A DNA stretch of 15,463 nucleotides from Vicinamibacterales bacterium. GTDB lineage: Bacteria > Acidobacteriota > Vicinamibacteria > Vicinamibacterales > UBA8438. Under the pieces are notes generated by a model that ran no database searches, was not told where the DNA came from, and saw nothing but the letters and a program-made list of their open reading frames with translations. Every line of letters begins with the position of its first letter. The first letter of the stretch is position 1. Positions 6,787 to 15,463 of this stretch are shown here, one piece after another. The DNA is taken from the NCBI GenBank assembly GCA_030745255.1, contig JASLOY010000024.1, forward strand, positions 1-15,463, given 5' to 3'. The position numbers and the translations under genes are program-made.

Positions 6787-7647
6787 TTGGAGGACGTCAT
6801 CGGAGTCCGGCTGACAGTGTTGGGCAGCGGGAGCGCGGGGAATGCCACCCTGCTGGAGCGCGGCGACCAGCGCTTGCTGATCGATGTGGGGCTGAGCTAC
6901 CGCGAAGCTGCGCGCCGGCTCGATAGCATCGCGGTGCCTCCCGAGAGCGTTGGGGCGGTTGTCATCACCCACGCGCACGGCGACCATACCCGCGGCGCGG
7001 CGCTGTTCTCCCGCCGGCACGGTGTGCCGGTGCATGCGACACCGGCCACGCAGGAGGTATGGGGCGAGGCCAACGTGTCGTCGTGGGGCGAGCTCCGATG
7101 CGACGCGGTCAACGAGATTTGCGGGTTTCGGTTCACGCCGTTCGAGGTGTCACACGATGCCGACGCCGAGACGGTGGCGTTTGCGATTGAGACCCCGGAC
7201 GGCGCCATCGGGTTCGCCACCGACATCGGGGTGGTCACACCATTTGTCCGGGAGCGGTTCAGAGACTGTCGCTTGCTGGTGATCGAGTCGAACCATGCGA
7301 CCGATCTGTTGCAGGTCGGGCCCTATCCCCAGTCGACCAAAGAGCGCATTGGGAGCCAACGCGGCCACTTGTCGAACGAGTCGCTGGCGGTGTTCGTGCG
7401 GGAGCATCTGGGGCGCTCGGTGCGGTGCCTGGTGCTGGCGCACCTGAGCCGGGTGAACAACGTGCCGGAGATTGCGGAGATGAGCTGTCGGGAGGCGCTG
7501 GAGGCTCGCGGTCGTGACGACGTACGGGTCGTCGTCTCGCGACAGGACCGAGTGGCGGAAACGGTCGACCTCGGGTCGTGGCCGGCGCCACGTCGTGCGG
7601 GCGCCTCGGCCAACTCGCAGGTGGCGTTGCCGTTCATGCCGGCGTAG
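6787..7647 (+). CDS. Metallo-beta-lactamase-fold hydrolase, YycJ/WalJ-like
   Basis: The product is 286 residues with an MBL fold. The opening strand RLTVLGSGSAGN is typical of the YycJ/WalJ group. Metal ligands are visible: THAHGDH (H62, H64, D66, H67), H123 in EVSHDA, D146 in FATDIG, and H194 in SQRGHLSN; ESNH (168-171) is also conserved in the group. These proteins are putative exo/endonucleases linked in Firmicutes to WalRK cell-wall signalling and DNA repair; the role here is unproven. The start is odd. No in-frame ATG or GTG precedes the first strand, and the only standard option is TTG at 6787. A strong GGAGG (6789-6793) lies just downstream of that TTG, five bases ahead of an ATC codon at 6799. 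About 25 C-terminal residues are low-complexity and family-atypical. Confidence 0.9.
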   Translation: MEDVIGVRLTVLGSGSAGNATLLERGDQRLLIDVGLSYREAARRLDSIAVPPESVGAVVITHAHGDHTRGAALFSRRHGVPVHATPATQEVWGEANVSSWGELRCDAVNEICGFRFTPFEVSHDADAETVAFAIETPDGAIGFATDIGVVTPFVRERFRDCRLLVIESNHATDLLQVGPYPQSTKERIGSQRGHLSNESLAVFVREHLGRSVRCLVLAHLSRVNNVPEIAEMSCREALEARGRDDVRVVVSRQDRVAETVDLGSWPAPRRAGASANSQVALPFMPA

Positions 7648-7725
7648 CCAGACGGAGCGCCGCCGTTTGGATGATGGGCAGGATGTCCGACAGCTCGACA
7701 GCGTGAAAGAAAGACGCAAGGCGAC

Positions 7726-9090
7726 ATGATTCCCCGTTACACCCACCCCGACATGGGTCGCATCTGGGGCGAACAGCGGAAATATGACACCTGGTTGCGT
7801 GTGGAGGTTGCCGCCACCAACGCGATGGCCGCGACCGGGCTGGTTCCCGAGGACGCCGCGCGTGACATCGCCGCGTGCGAGGGCGTCCGCGCCGAGCGCA
7901 TCGACGAGATCGAACAGACCACCCAGCACGATGTCATCGCATTTACCACCGCTGTCGCCGAGCAGGTCGGACCGTCGGCGCGCTGGCTGCACTTCGGACT
8001 GACCTCGTCGGATGTGCTCGACACGGCTCTGGCGTTGCAGATGCGCGAGGCGTGCGGGCTGATCCTCGGCGACCTCGACGGGCTGCTGGAGGCGGTGCGC
8101 GAACGGGCTCGCGAGCATCGCGACACACCGATGATCGGGCGCACCCATGGGGTGCATGCCGAGCCGATGACGTTCGGGTTGAAGCTGGCCCTGTGGTACG
8201 CGGAGCTCGGTCGCGACCGACAGCGTTTGGAGCGCGCCCGCGAGCTGGTCAGCGTGGGCAAGATCTCGGGCGCTGTCGGCACCTATGCCCATCTCGAGCC
8301 GGAGATCGAGCAACAGGTCTGCGTCGCGCTCGGGCTCGAGCCGGCGCCGGTGTCGTCCCAGGTCATACAGCGGGACCGGCACGCCGAGCTGCTCGGTGCG
8401 ATTGCGATTACCGGCGCGTCGCTGGAGAAGTTCGCACTCGAGGTGCGCGGGCTTCAAAAGACGGAAATCGGCGAGGTCGAAGAAGGATTCGCCAAGGGGC
8501 AGAAGGGGTCGTCGGCGATGCCCCACAAACGGAACCCAATCGGCTGCGAGCAGCTGACCGGACTGGCGCGCCTGCTGCGCGCCAACGCAATGGCGGCGCT
8601 CGAGAACGTCGCGCTGTGGCACGAGCGCGACATCTCGCACTCGTCGGTCGAGCGTGTCATCGTGCCAGACAGCTTCATTGCGCTCGACCACATGCTGCGC
8701 CGTTTCACCCGGATCGTGCGGACGCTGGTGGTGCACCCCGACCGGATGCGCGAGAACCTCGAACGGTCGCGTGGCGTCGTCTTCTCGGGTACGGTGCTGC
8801 TGGAGCTGGCCCAGCGCGGGGTGTCGCGGGAGCAGGCCTACGCCTGGGTGCAACAGGCGGCGATGCGCTCCTATGAGGAGCGGCTCGACTTCAAGGAGCT
8901 GCTTGCCGCAGACCCGGATGTGATGGGCGTGTTGTCGCGCGGCGACATCGACCGTGCGTTCGATCTCGACCAGCAACTGCGTCACGTCGGTCCCCTCGTG
9001 GACCGCGTGCTGGCCGGTGCTCCGGTGGTGGCGAGCGGCCCAACTGGCGCCGGAAGGGGCAGAGAGATCAGTCTGGAGGATCCGACATGA
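7726..9090 (+). CDS. purB: Adenylosuccinate lyase
   Basis: This 454-residue member of the fumarase/aspartase superfamily splits fumarate from SAICAR to give AICAR, and from adenylosuccinate to give AMP. The catalytic histidines fall at positions 68 (TTQHD), 89 (LHFGLTSSD) and 141 (RTHGVHAEPM), the numbering I recall for the Bacillus subtilis enzyme. The signature loop GSSAMPHKRNP (261-271) holds the catalytic serine. The ATG at 7726 has AAGG four bases upstream, a weak Shine-Dalgarno. The enzyme acts as a soluble cytoplasmic tetramer. The roughly 20-residue tail GPTGAGRGREISLEDPT extends past the normal fold. It is followed by a heptad repeat array and purS. Confidence 0.98.
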   Translation: MIPRYTHPDMGRIWGEQRKYDTWLRVEVAATNAMAATGLVPEDAARDIAACEGVRAERIDEIEQTTQHDVIAFTTAVAEQVGPSARWLHFGLTSSDVLDTALALQMREACGLILGDLDGLLEAVRERAREHRDTPMIGRTHGVHAEPMTFGLKLALWYAELGRDRQRLERARELVSVGKISGAVGTYAHLEPEIEQQVCVALGLEPAPVSSQVIQRDRHAELLGAIAITGASLEKFALEVRGLQKTEIGEVEEGFAKGQKGSSAMPHKRNPIGCEQLTGLARLLRANAMAALENVALWHERDISHSSVERVIVPDSFIALDHMLRRFTRIVRTLVVHPDRMRENLERSRGVVFSGTVLLELAQRGVSREQAYAWVQQAAMRSYEERLDFKELLAADPDVMGVLSRGDIDRAFDLDQQLRHVGPLVDRVLAGAPVVASGPTGAGRGREISLEDPT

Positions 9091-9092
9091 CG

Positions 9093-9127
<35 letters not shown>

Positions 9128-9142
9128 GGAGTAAGCGACGTA

Positions 9143-9400
9143 GTGAAGACGAGAGTGTTCGTGACCCTTAAGCCGTCGGTGTTCGACCCGCAGGGCAAGA
9201 CCATCGTCGACGCGCTGGGGTCGATGGGCTACGCCGGCGTGCGGGACGTGCGCCAGGGCAAGTACTTCGAGCTCGACGTCGATGCGGGCACGGCCGACGA
9301 GGCGCGGTCGCTGGTGTCCGAGGTCGCCGACAAGCTCCTGGCCAACCCCGTCATCGAGAGCTACCGCGTGGAGGTGGATGGAGAGGGAAATGACGTCTAG
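9143..9400 (+). CDS. purS: Phosphoribosylformylglycinamidine synthase subunit PurS
   Basis: This 85-residue protein starts at GTG 9143 (read as MKTRVFVTLKPSVFDPQG), typical of PurS in both length and N-terminus. The pattern DPQGKTI-ALGSMGY-VRDVRQGKYFELD fits the family's small alpha/beta fold. PurS forms dimers that hold PurQ and small PurL together so ammonia can be channelled between them. GGAG (9128-9131) lies 11 bases ahead of the GTG, slightly far but usable. The TAG stop is formed by the first heptad (TAGAAGT) of the following repeat element. Finding separate purS, purQ and purL genes marks the three-subunit type of enzyme rather than the fused large PurL. Confidence 0.96.
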   Translation: MKTRVFVTLKPSVFDPQGKTIVDALGSMGYAGVRDVRQGKYFELDVDAGTADEARSLVSEVADKLLANPVIESYRVEVDGEGNDV

Positions 9401-9566
9401 AAGTCAGAAGTCAGGAGGCAGAAGTCAGAATGAAACTGGTTGGCTGCGCCGGCTTCGACTCAGCAGGTCCGTCGAATCAGTCTGGGTGCCCTTGGCAGCG
9501 TTCAATGGATGTTCGCGAAGCGCTCAAGCCAGCTTCTGCCTTCTACCTTCTGACTTCTGAATTCTG
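9398..9566 (+). repeat. Inverted-arm intergenic element, copy A (purS/purQ gap)
   Basis: The left arm (9398-9430) consists of CAGAAGT-type heptads. The right arm (9534-9566) is its inverted complement at 28 of 33 positions. Between them lies a core starting AATGAAACTGG and containing TTCAATGGATGTTCGCGAAG (9501-9520). The core (9429-9540) is about 85% identical to that of copy B. The layout resembles a non-autonomous MITE-like element or a structured RNA; no transposase is present. It fills nearly all of the purS/purQ gap. Confidence 0.75.
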
Positions 9567-9579
9567 TGAGTACATAAGT

Positions 9580-10284
9580 ATGAAATTCGCGGTCATCGAG
9601 TTTCCCGGTTCAAACTGCGACCACGACGCCTACCACGCGACCAAACACGTCCTGGGGCAGGAGGCGGAGTTCATCTGGCACAAGGACACCGATCTGGCTG
9701 GCGCCGATGTCGTGATACTGCCCGGCGGGTTCTCCTATGGCGACTATCTGAGGACCGGCGCCATCGCCAGGTTCTCGCCAGTGATGACCCGGGTGCGCGA
9801 GTTCGCCGACGCGGGCGGGCCGGTCATCGGCATTTGCAACGGGTTCCAGGTGCTGCTCGAGGCGGGGTTGCTCGAGGGCGCGCTGCTGCGCAATCGCCGG
9901 TTGAAGTTTCTCTGCCAGCACGTGCATGTGCGAGTGGAGCAGACCGACACGCCCTTCACCTGCGGCGGCGCGGAGGGGCAGGTCCTGAAGCTGCCGATCG
10001 CGCATGGTGAGGGCAATTACCACGCCGGCCCGGAGACCATCGCCGCGCTCGAGGCGAACCGCCAGGTGATTTTTCGGTACTGCTCCCCGGACGGGGTGAC
10101 GACAGAGGCGGCGAACCCGAACGGGTCGCATGCCAGCATCGCCGGGGTGTGCAATGCCGGCCGAAACGTGGTGGGTCTGATGCCGCATCCCGAACGCGCC
10201 TGCGAGTCTGCCCTGGGCAGCGTCGACGGTCTGGTGGTGCTCGAGTCTGTCGTCTCCGCCCTGGCCGCGAAGGGCGCGGCATGA
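9580..10284 (+). CDS. purQ: Phosphoribosylformylglycinamidine synthase, glutaminase subunit PurQ
   Basis: The product is 234 residues, a class I glutamine amidotransferase that supplies ammonia to PurL. The nucleophile is C86 in GICNGFQ, and the His and Glu of the triad are in MPHPE (H203, E205). The N-terminal AVIEFPGSNCDHD and GGFSYGDYLR segments are PurQ hallmarks. I chose ATG 9580 (MKFAVIEFPG). The frame is open back to an ATG at 9430, but those 50 codons lie in repeat element A and match nothing in the family. A GAG at 9568-9570 is the only, weak, Shine-Dalgarno candidate. It is flanked on both sides by copies of the same repeat element. Confidence 0.97.
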   Translation: MKFAVIEFPGSNCDHDAYHATKHVLGQEAEFIWHKDTDLAGADVVILPGGFSYGDYLRTGAIARFSPVMTRVREFADAGGPVIGICNGFQVLLEAGLLEGALLRNRRLKFLCQHVHVRVEQTDTPFTCGGAEGQVLKLPIAHGEGNYHAGPETIAALEANRQVIFRYCSPDGVTTEAANPNGSHASIAGVCNAGRNVVGLMPHPERACESALGSVDGLVVLESVVSALAAKGAA

Positions 10285-10297
10285 GACGTAGTACGAG

Positions 10298-10493
10298 GAA
10301 GTCAGAAGGCAGAAGGTAGAAGTCAGAATGAAACTGGGTGGCTACGCCAGCTTCAATTCAGAACGGCAGTCGAATCAGACCGGGGTGCCCTCGGCGGCGT
10401 TCAATGGATGTTCGCGAAGCGCGCAAGCTAGCTTCTGCCTTCTGCCTTCTGCCTTCTGACTTCTGCCTTCTGCCTTCTGACTTCTGACTTCTG
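10298..10493 (+). repeat. Inverted-arm intergenic element, copy B (purQ/purL gap)
   Basis: The left arm 10298-10328 is complementary to 10454-10484 at 30 of 31 positions, and the one exception is a G-U pair in RNA. The right side is longer, with nine heptads (10431-10493: GCTTCTG, CCTTCTG x3, ACTTCTG, CCTTCTG x2, ACTTCTG x2). The core 10327-10439 aligns with copy A with about 15 substitutions and one single-base indel. The last heptad ends eight bases ahead of the purL ATG. Copy B is more regular than copy A, so it may be younger or better preserved. Confidence 0.78.
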
Positions 10494-10501
10494 TAGAGTA
10501 T

Positions 10502-12733
<2,232 letters not shown>

Positions 12734-12740
12734 ACTCTGC

Positions 12741-12868
12741 GGGGTCCGGGGCGCAGCCCCGGCTGAAGAATGCCGAAGGCGCGCGAGAATGCGCGCCCCG
12801 CGGTCGCGGAGTGGGGCTATGGGGTCCCCGCGTAGCGGCCGCGTGGGGTTCGGGGCGCAGCCCCGACT
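12741..12868. repeat. REP-like palindrome cluster between purL and purF
   Basis: Two 24-base copies (12741-12764 and 12845-12868), 104 bp apart, each fold into a seven-pair hairpin with a GCA loop: CCGGGGC/GCCCCGG in the first and TCGGGGC/GCCCCGA in the second. The two differences between the copies fall on opposite sides of the stem and keep pairing (C-G to T-A). Between them are GGCGCGC (12778-12784) with GCGCGCC (12791-12797), and two CCCCGCG blocks (12796-12802, 12826-12832). No T-tract follows any stem. The second hairpin ends six bases ahead of the purF ATG, where a ribosome-binding site would be expected. Confidence 0.65.
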
Positions 12869-12872
12869 AGAT

Positions 12873-14291
12873 ATGGACAACGACAGGTTCAAAGACCAGT
12901 GCGGGGTCTTCGGCATCTACGGGCACCCGGAGGCCCCGGCTCTGACCCGTCTGGGGCTCTATGCCTTGCAGCATCGCGGGCAGGAGAGCGCCGGTATTGC
13001 TACGGCCGACGGCGAACGCTTGCACCTGACGCGCGCCATGGGGCAGGTCTCGGAGGCGTTCGACGAACGCGCACTGGCGACGCTCAGCGGTGATGCCGCG
13101 ATCGGGCACGTGCGGTACTCGACCGCCGGTGATAGCCGCATCGTCAATGCGCAGCCAATTCTGATCGATTGCGTCCACGGCGAGATTGCCCTGTGTCACA
13201 ACGGCAACCTGATCAACGCGCCGGAGCTGCGCACCGATCTCGTCGGCCAGGGGCACATCTTTCAAACCAACAGCGACACCGAGGTCGTGCTGCACCTCTA
13301 CGCACGCTCGAAGGCACCCACGCCGCAAGATGCCATCGTGGAGTCCGTGGCGCAGGTCCAAGGCGCGTTCTCGCTGGTGCTGCTGACCAATGACAACCTG
13401 ATCGCGGTCCGTGATCCCTATGGGTTCCGTCCGCTGGTCGTTGGAAGGCTTGGCGACGCGACCGTGGTCTGTTCGGAAACCTGTGCCCTCGACCTGATCG
13501 GTGCGCAATATGTGCGGGATGTGGAGCCGGGTGAGGTGCTCGTGATCGGCCGCAGCGGTTCGCGCTCGTATCGGCCATTCCCCCCGGCGCAGCCGTCCCA
13601 CTGCATCTTCGAGCATGTCTATTTCGCGCGCCCCGATAGTCTGGTGTTCGGGCAGAGCGTCAACGAAGTGCGGACGAACCTGGGCCGCCTGCTGGCCCGC
13701 GAGGCGCCCGCCGATGCCGACGTCGTCGTGCCGCTTCCAGACTCGGGCATGTGCGCCGCGGTCGGCTATGCAGAGGAATCGGGTCTGCCGATTCGGATGG
13801 GGCTAATCCGCAACCACTATGTGGGCCGGACCTTCATTGCGCCGCAGCAGGAGATCCGCGGGTTCCGGGTGCGGGTGAAGCTGAATCCGGTGCGGAGCAT
13901 CATCGCAGGCAAGCGGGTGATTCTCGTCGACGACTCGATCGTGCGGGGCACGACGAGCCGCAAGATCGTGGGAATGGTCAGGGCGGCCGGGGCGCGCGAG
14001 ATACACATGCGCATCAGCTGCCCCCCGACGGTGTCTCCGTGCTATTACGGCATCGACACGCCGCGCCGGTCCGAGCTGATCGGCGCCAATCACAGCGTGG
14101 ACCAGATTCGCGAGTTCGTGAAATCGGACACGATGGCCTATCTGAGTCTCGATGGGCTGCGCAGGGCGGAGGGCTCGAAGAGCGGTGATTACTGCACCGC
14201 CTGCTACACCGGCGACTACCCCGTTGCGGGGCCCAAGGACGCCGAGGCGTACATGCAGATGGCGCTGAAGCTGCCGGACGGGCAGGTCTGA
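12873..14291 (+). CDS. purF: Amidophosphoribosyltransferase
   Basis: The product is 472 residues and catalyses the first committed purine step, PRPP plus glutamine to phosphoribosylamine. ATG 12873 gives MDNDRFKDQ-C10-GVFGIYG: a nine-residue propeptide ahead of the cysteine that must become N-terminal to act as the nucleophile. An upstream in-frame ATG (12789) lies in the palindrome cluster and is unlikely. Glutaminase motifs include LQHRGQESAG (32-41) and CHNGNL (108-113). The PRPP loop is VILVDDSIVRGTT (349-361). Four cysteines match the [4Fe-4S] ligands of the Bacillus subtilis type: C244 (SHCIFEHVYF), C390 (SPCYYGID), C441 and C444 (YCTAC). This class is oxygen-sensitive and allosterically inhibited by purine nucleotides. 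No Shine-Dalgarno is visible. Confidence 0.98.
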   Translation: MDNDRFKDQCGVFGIYGHPEAPALTRLGLYALQHRGQESAGIATADGERLHLTRAMGQVSEAFDERALATLSGDAAIGHVRYSTAGDSRIVNAQPILIDCVHGEIALCHNGNLINAPELRTDLVGQGHIFQTNSDTEVVLHLYARSKAPTPQDAIVESVAQVQGAFSLVLLTNDNLIAVRDPYGFRPLVVGRLGDATVVCSETCALDLIGAQYVRDVEPGEVLVIGRSGSRSYRPFPPAQPSHCIFEHVYFARPDSLVFGQSVNEVRTNLGRLLAREAPADADVVVPLPDSGMCAAVGYAEESGLPIRMGLIRNHYVGRTFIAPQQEIRGFRVRVKLNPVRSIIAGKRVILVDDSIVRGTTSRKIVGMVRAAGAREIHMRISCPPTVSPCYYGIDTPRRSELIGANHSVDQIREFVKSDTMAYLSLDGLRRAEGSKSGDYCTACYTGDYPVAGPKDAEAYMQMALKLPDGQV

Positions 14292-14298
14292 CATTCAG

Positions 14299-15463
14299 AT
14301 GGGGGGGGCGATTTTCGCCGTCGGTCTCCTGAGCGCCGTGTTGCTCGCGGGCACCATGCCTGCGGCTGCGCTTCAGCCGATACCGGTCTCCGACGATGAG
14401 CTGAGCACCGCGATCGGCCAATTGGGCGACTTCGACTACGGCGTGCGGACCGCAGCAAGCGGTCTGGTGCGCCGGGCGCCCGAAGCGCAGGCCCGAACGG
14501 CGCTGGCCGAGGCCGTGAGCTCACACGGGGACGAGTATGTCCGGTTCAGGGCCTTGGTCCTCCTGATTGGGTTCGGGGGACGGGAGGCCGATGCAGCGGT
14601 GCTCGAGGCGGTGGCAGACCCGAACGACCGCTTACGCGCGGTCGCCTACGGATATTTCGAGCACAACCCGGACCCGACGATGGCGGGTCGGCTGCTGGCG
14701 GCGCTCGAGACGGAAACCTCCGAGTTCGTCCGGCCGGCGCTCATTCGTGCCCTCACGGCCCACGACGCCGACCCCGAGGTGCGGGAGCGCCTGGTCGCCG
14801 ACATCGACCGGGGCGTGGACTTCTTTCGGGGCGCCGTGATCGAGGCGCTTGGGGACCATGAGGCGGCGTATGCGCTCGACCCGTTGATGCGTATTGCCGC
14901 CGAAGCCGGGCCGCTGCAGGACGACGCGATACTGGCGCTGACACGAATCGGCGATCGGCGCGCGCTGAATACCGTGGCGTCGCTTCAGGGCCGGGATGCC
15001 GAGCTGGAGCCGATGGTCTCGGCGGCGGCGGCGTCCCTCGGCGCCGACCCCGAGCAGCACGCCCGGTTCGTGGCCGAATCGCTGCAATTTGCCGCGACCG
15101 CCGGTGACCAGCCAGATCTGGTGCGATCGGCGGCGTCTGCGCTGGGCGCGCTGGCGTCGACCGGCGACACCGATGCGCTGCAGGTGCTGTTCGATGTCGG
15201 CATCGCTGCTCCGGATGCCGCGCGCGAGCCAATCGCGCTGGTGCTCGGAACATTCGCGATGCGAGAGCCCACCGCTCTGCTCGCGTACCTCGAGACGCGG
15301 ACCGATCTGGACCAGGCGGCGCTGGTTCTCCGCGACGCGTTCGACATGCTCGACGAGGACCTCGAGGAGGAGCGCTTCTTCATGACGGCCCGCGCCGCCT
15401 TCTGGGCCGCGTCGGAACCGTCCCCGGCCCGCACCATGGCCGAGGAGCTGATCCGAGTGCTCG
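14299..15463 (+). CDS. Secreted HEAT-repeat-like protein (3' end outside window)
   Basis: A frame opens at ATG 14299, seven bases after the purF stop, and stays open to the window edge; 388 residues are visible. The N-terminus MGGAIFAVGLLSAVLLAGTM is a hydrophobic export signal followed by PAAALQPI, giving a likely cleavage after AAA. The rest is Ala/Leu/Asp-rich with repeating helix pairs of HEAT or PBS-lyase type (for example VRFRALVLLIGFGGREADAAVLEAV, DRLRAVAYGYFEHNPDP, VRPALIRALTAHDADPEVRERL, DDAILALTRIGDRRALNTVASL). Such proteins act as binding scaffolds; the partner is unknown. The short gap suggests translational coupling to purF, though a periplasmic scaffold has no obvious part in purine synthesis. 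Eight Gs beginning with the G of the start codon make the reading frame slip-prone. Several stretches in other frames here are shadows. Confidence 0.82.
   Translation, partial: MGGAIFAVGLLSAVLLAGTMPAAALQPIPVSDDELSTAIGQLGDFDYGVRTAASGLVRRAPEAQARTALAEAVSSHGDEYVRFRALVLLIGFGGREADAAVLEAVADPNDRLRAVAYGYFEHNPDPTMAGRLLAALETETSEFVRPALIRALTAHDADPEVRERLVADIDRGVDFFRGAVIEALGDHEAAYALDPLMRIAAEAGPLQDDAILALTRIGDRRALNTVASLQGRDAELEPMVSAAAASLGADPEQHARFVAESLQFAATAGDQPDLVRSAASALGALASTGDTDALQVLFDVGIAAPDAAREPIALVLGTFAMREPTALLAYLETRTDLDQAALVLRDAFDMLDEDLEEERFFMTARAAFWAASEPSPARTMAEELIRVL

Noticed and set aside
10328..10459. Small peptide gene (about 43 codons, MKLGGYASF...) in the core of element B
   Set aside because: Copy A has a frame-shifting indel and mostly amino-acid-changing differences in the aligned frame, and the frame ends in the heptad arm. 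No sign of protein-level selection.
12789..12872. Upstream ATG extending PurF by 28 residues
   Set aside because: The extension is encoded by the palindrome cluster and would place the nucleophilic cysteine at residue 38. The start at 12873 gives a normal nine-residue propeptide.

Overview
The window is GC-rich (roughly two-thirds G+C) and densely coded. It looks like a chromosomal segment from an Acidobacteriota bacterium, most likely the Vicinamibacteria lineage. That placement is inferred from a serine/threonine kinase fused to a WD40/TolB-like propeller, a tannase-family esterase, heptad CTTCTG/CAGAAG repeats between genes, and REP-like palindromes. No rRNA, tRNA, CRISPR array, transposase or phage gene is visible.

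Layout. (1) 1-965, + strand: the C-terminal part of a tannase/feruloyl-esterase family protein. (2) 966-1282: a convergent intergenic region with no gene, holding a multi-stem palindromic structure and a REP-like element. (3) 1283-5313, - strand: a probable three-gene run of rlmN, an unlisted 56-residue zinc-ribbon protein, and the receptor-like kinase. (4) 5314-5478: a divergent promoter region with a candidate sigma70 promoter and a direct repeat. (5) 5479-15463, + strand: M16 zinc protease, YycJ/WalJ-type metallo-beta-lactamase-fold hydrolase, purB, purS, purQ, purL, purF, and a secreted HEAT-repeat protein cut by the window end.

The core is a de novo purine block. PurF makes phosphoribosylamine, PurSQL together form the FGAR amidotransferase, and PurB acts twice late in the pathway. 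All catalytic motifs I looked for are present, and PurF is the [4Fe-4S], N-terminal-propeptide type. purC, purD, purN, purM, purE/K and purH are not in the window.

The most unusual content lies between the purine genes. Two related elements, about 170 and 196 bp long, sit in the purS/purQ and purQ/purL gaps. Each has a core of about 112 bp (roughly 85% identical between copies) flanked by inverted arms built from seven-base units. Simpler arrays of the same kind occupy the M16/MBL and purB/purS gaps. In front of purF there is a different palindrome cluster, whose two hairpin copies differ by a base-pair-preserving double substitution. Together these suggest structured RNA or mobile intergenic repeats inside a housekeeping operon; no function is shown by the sequence alone.
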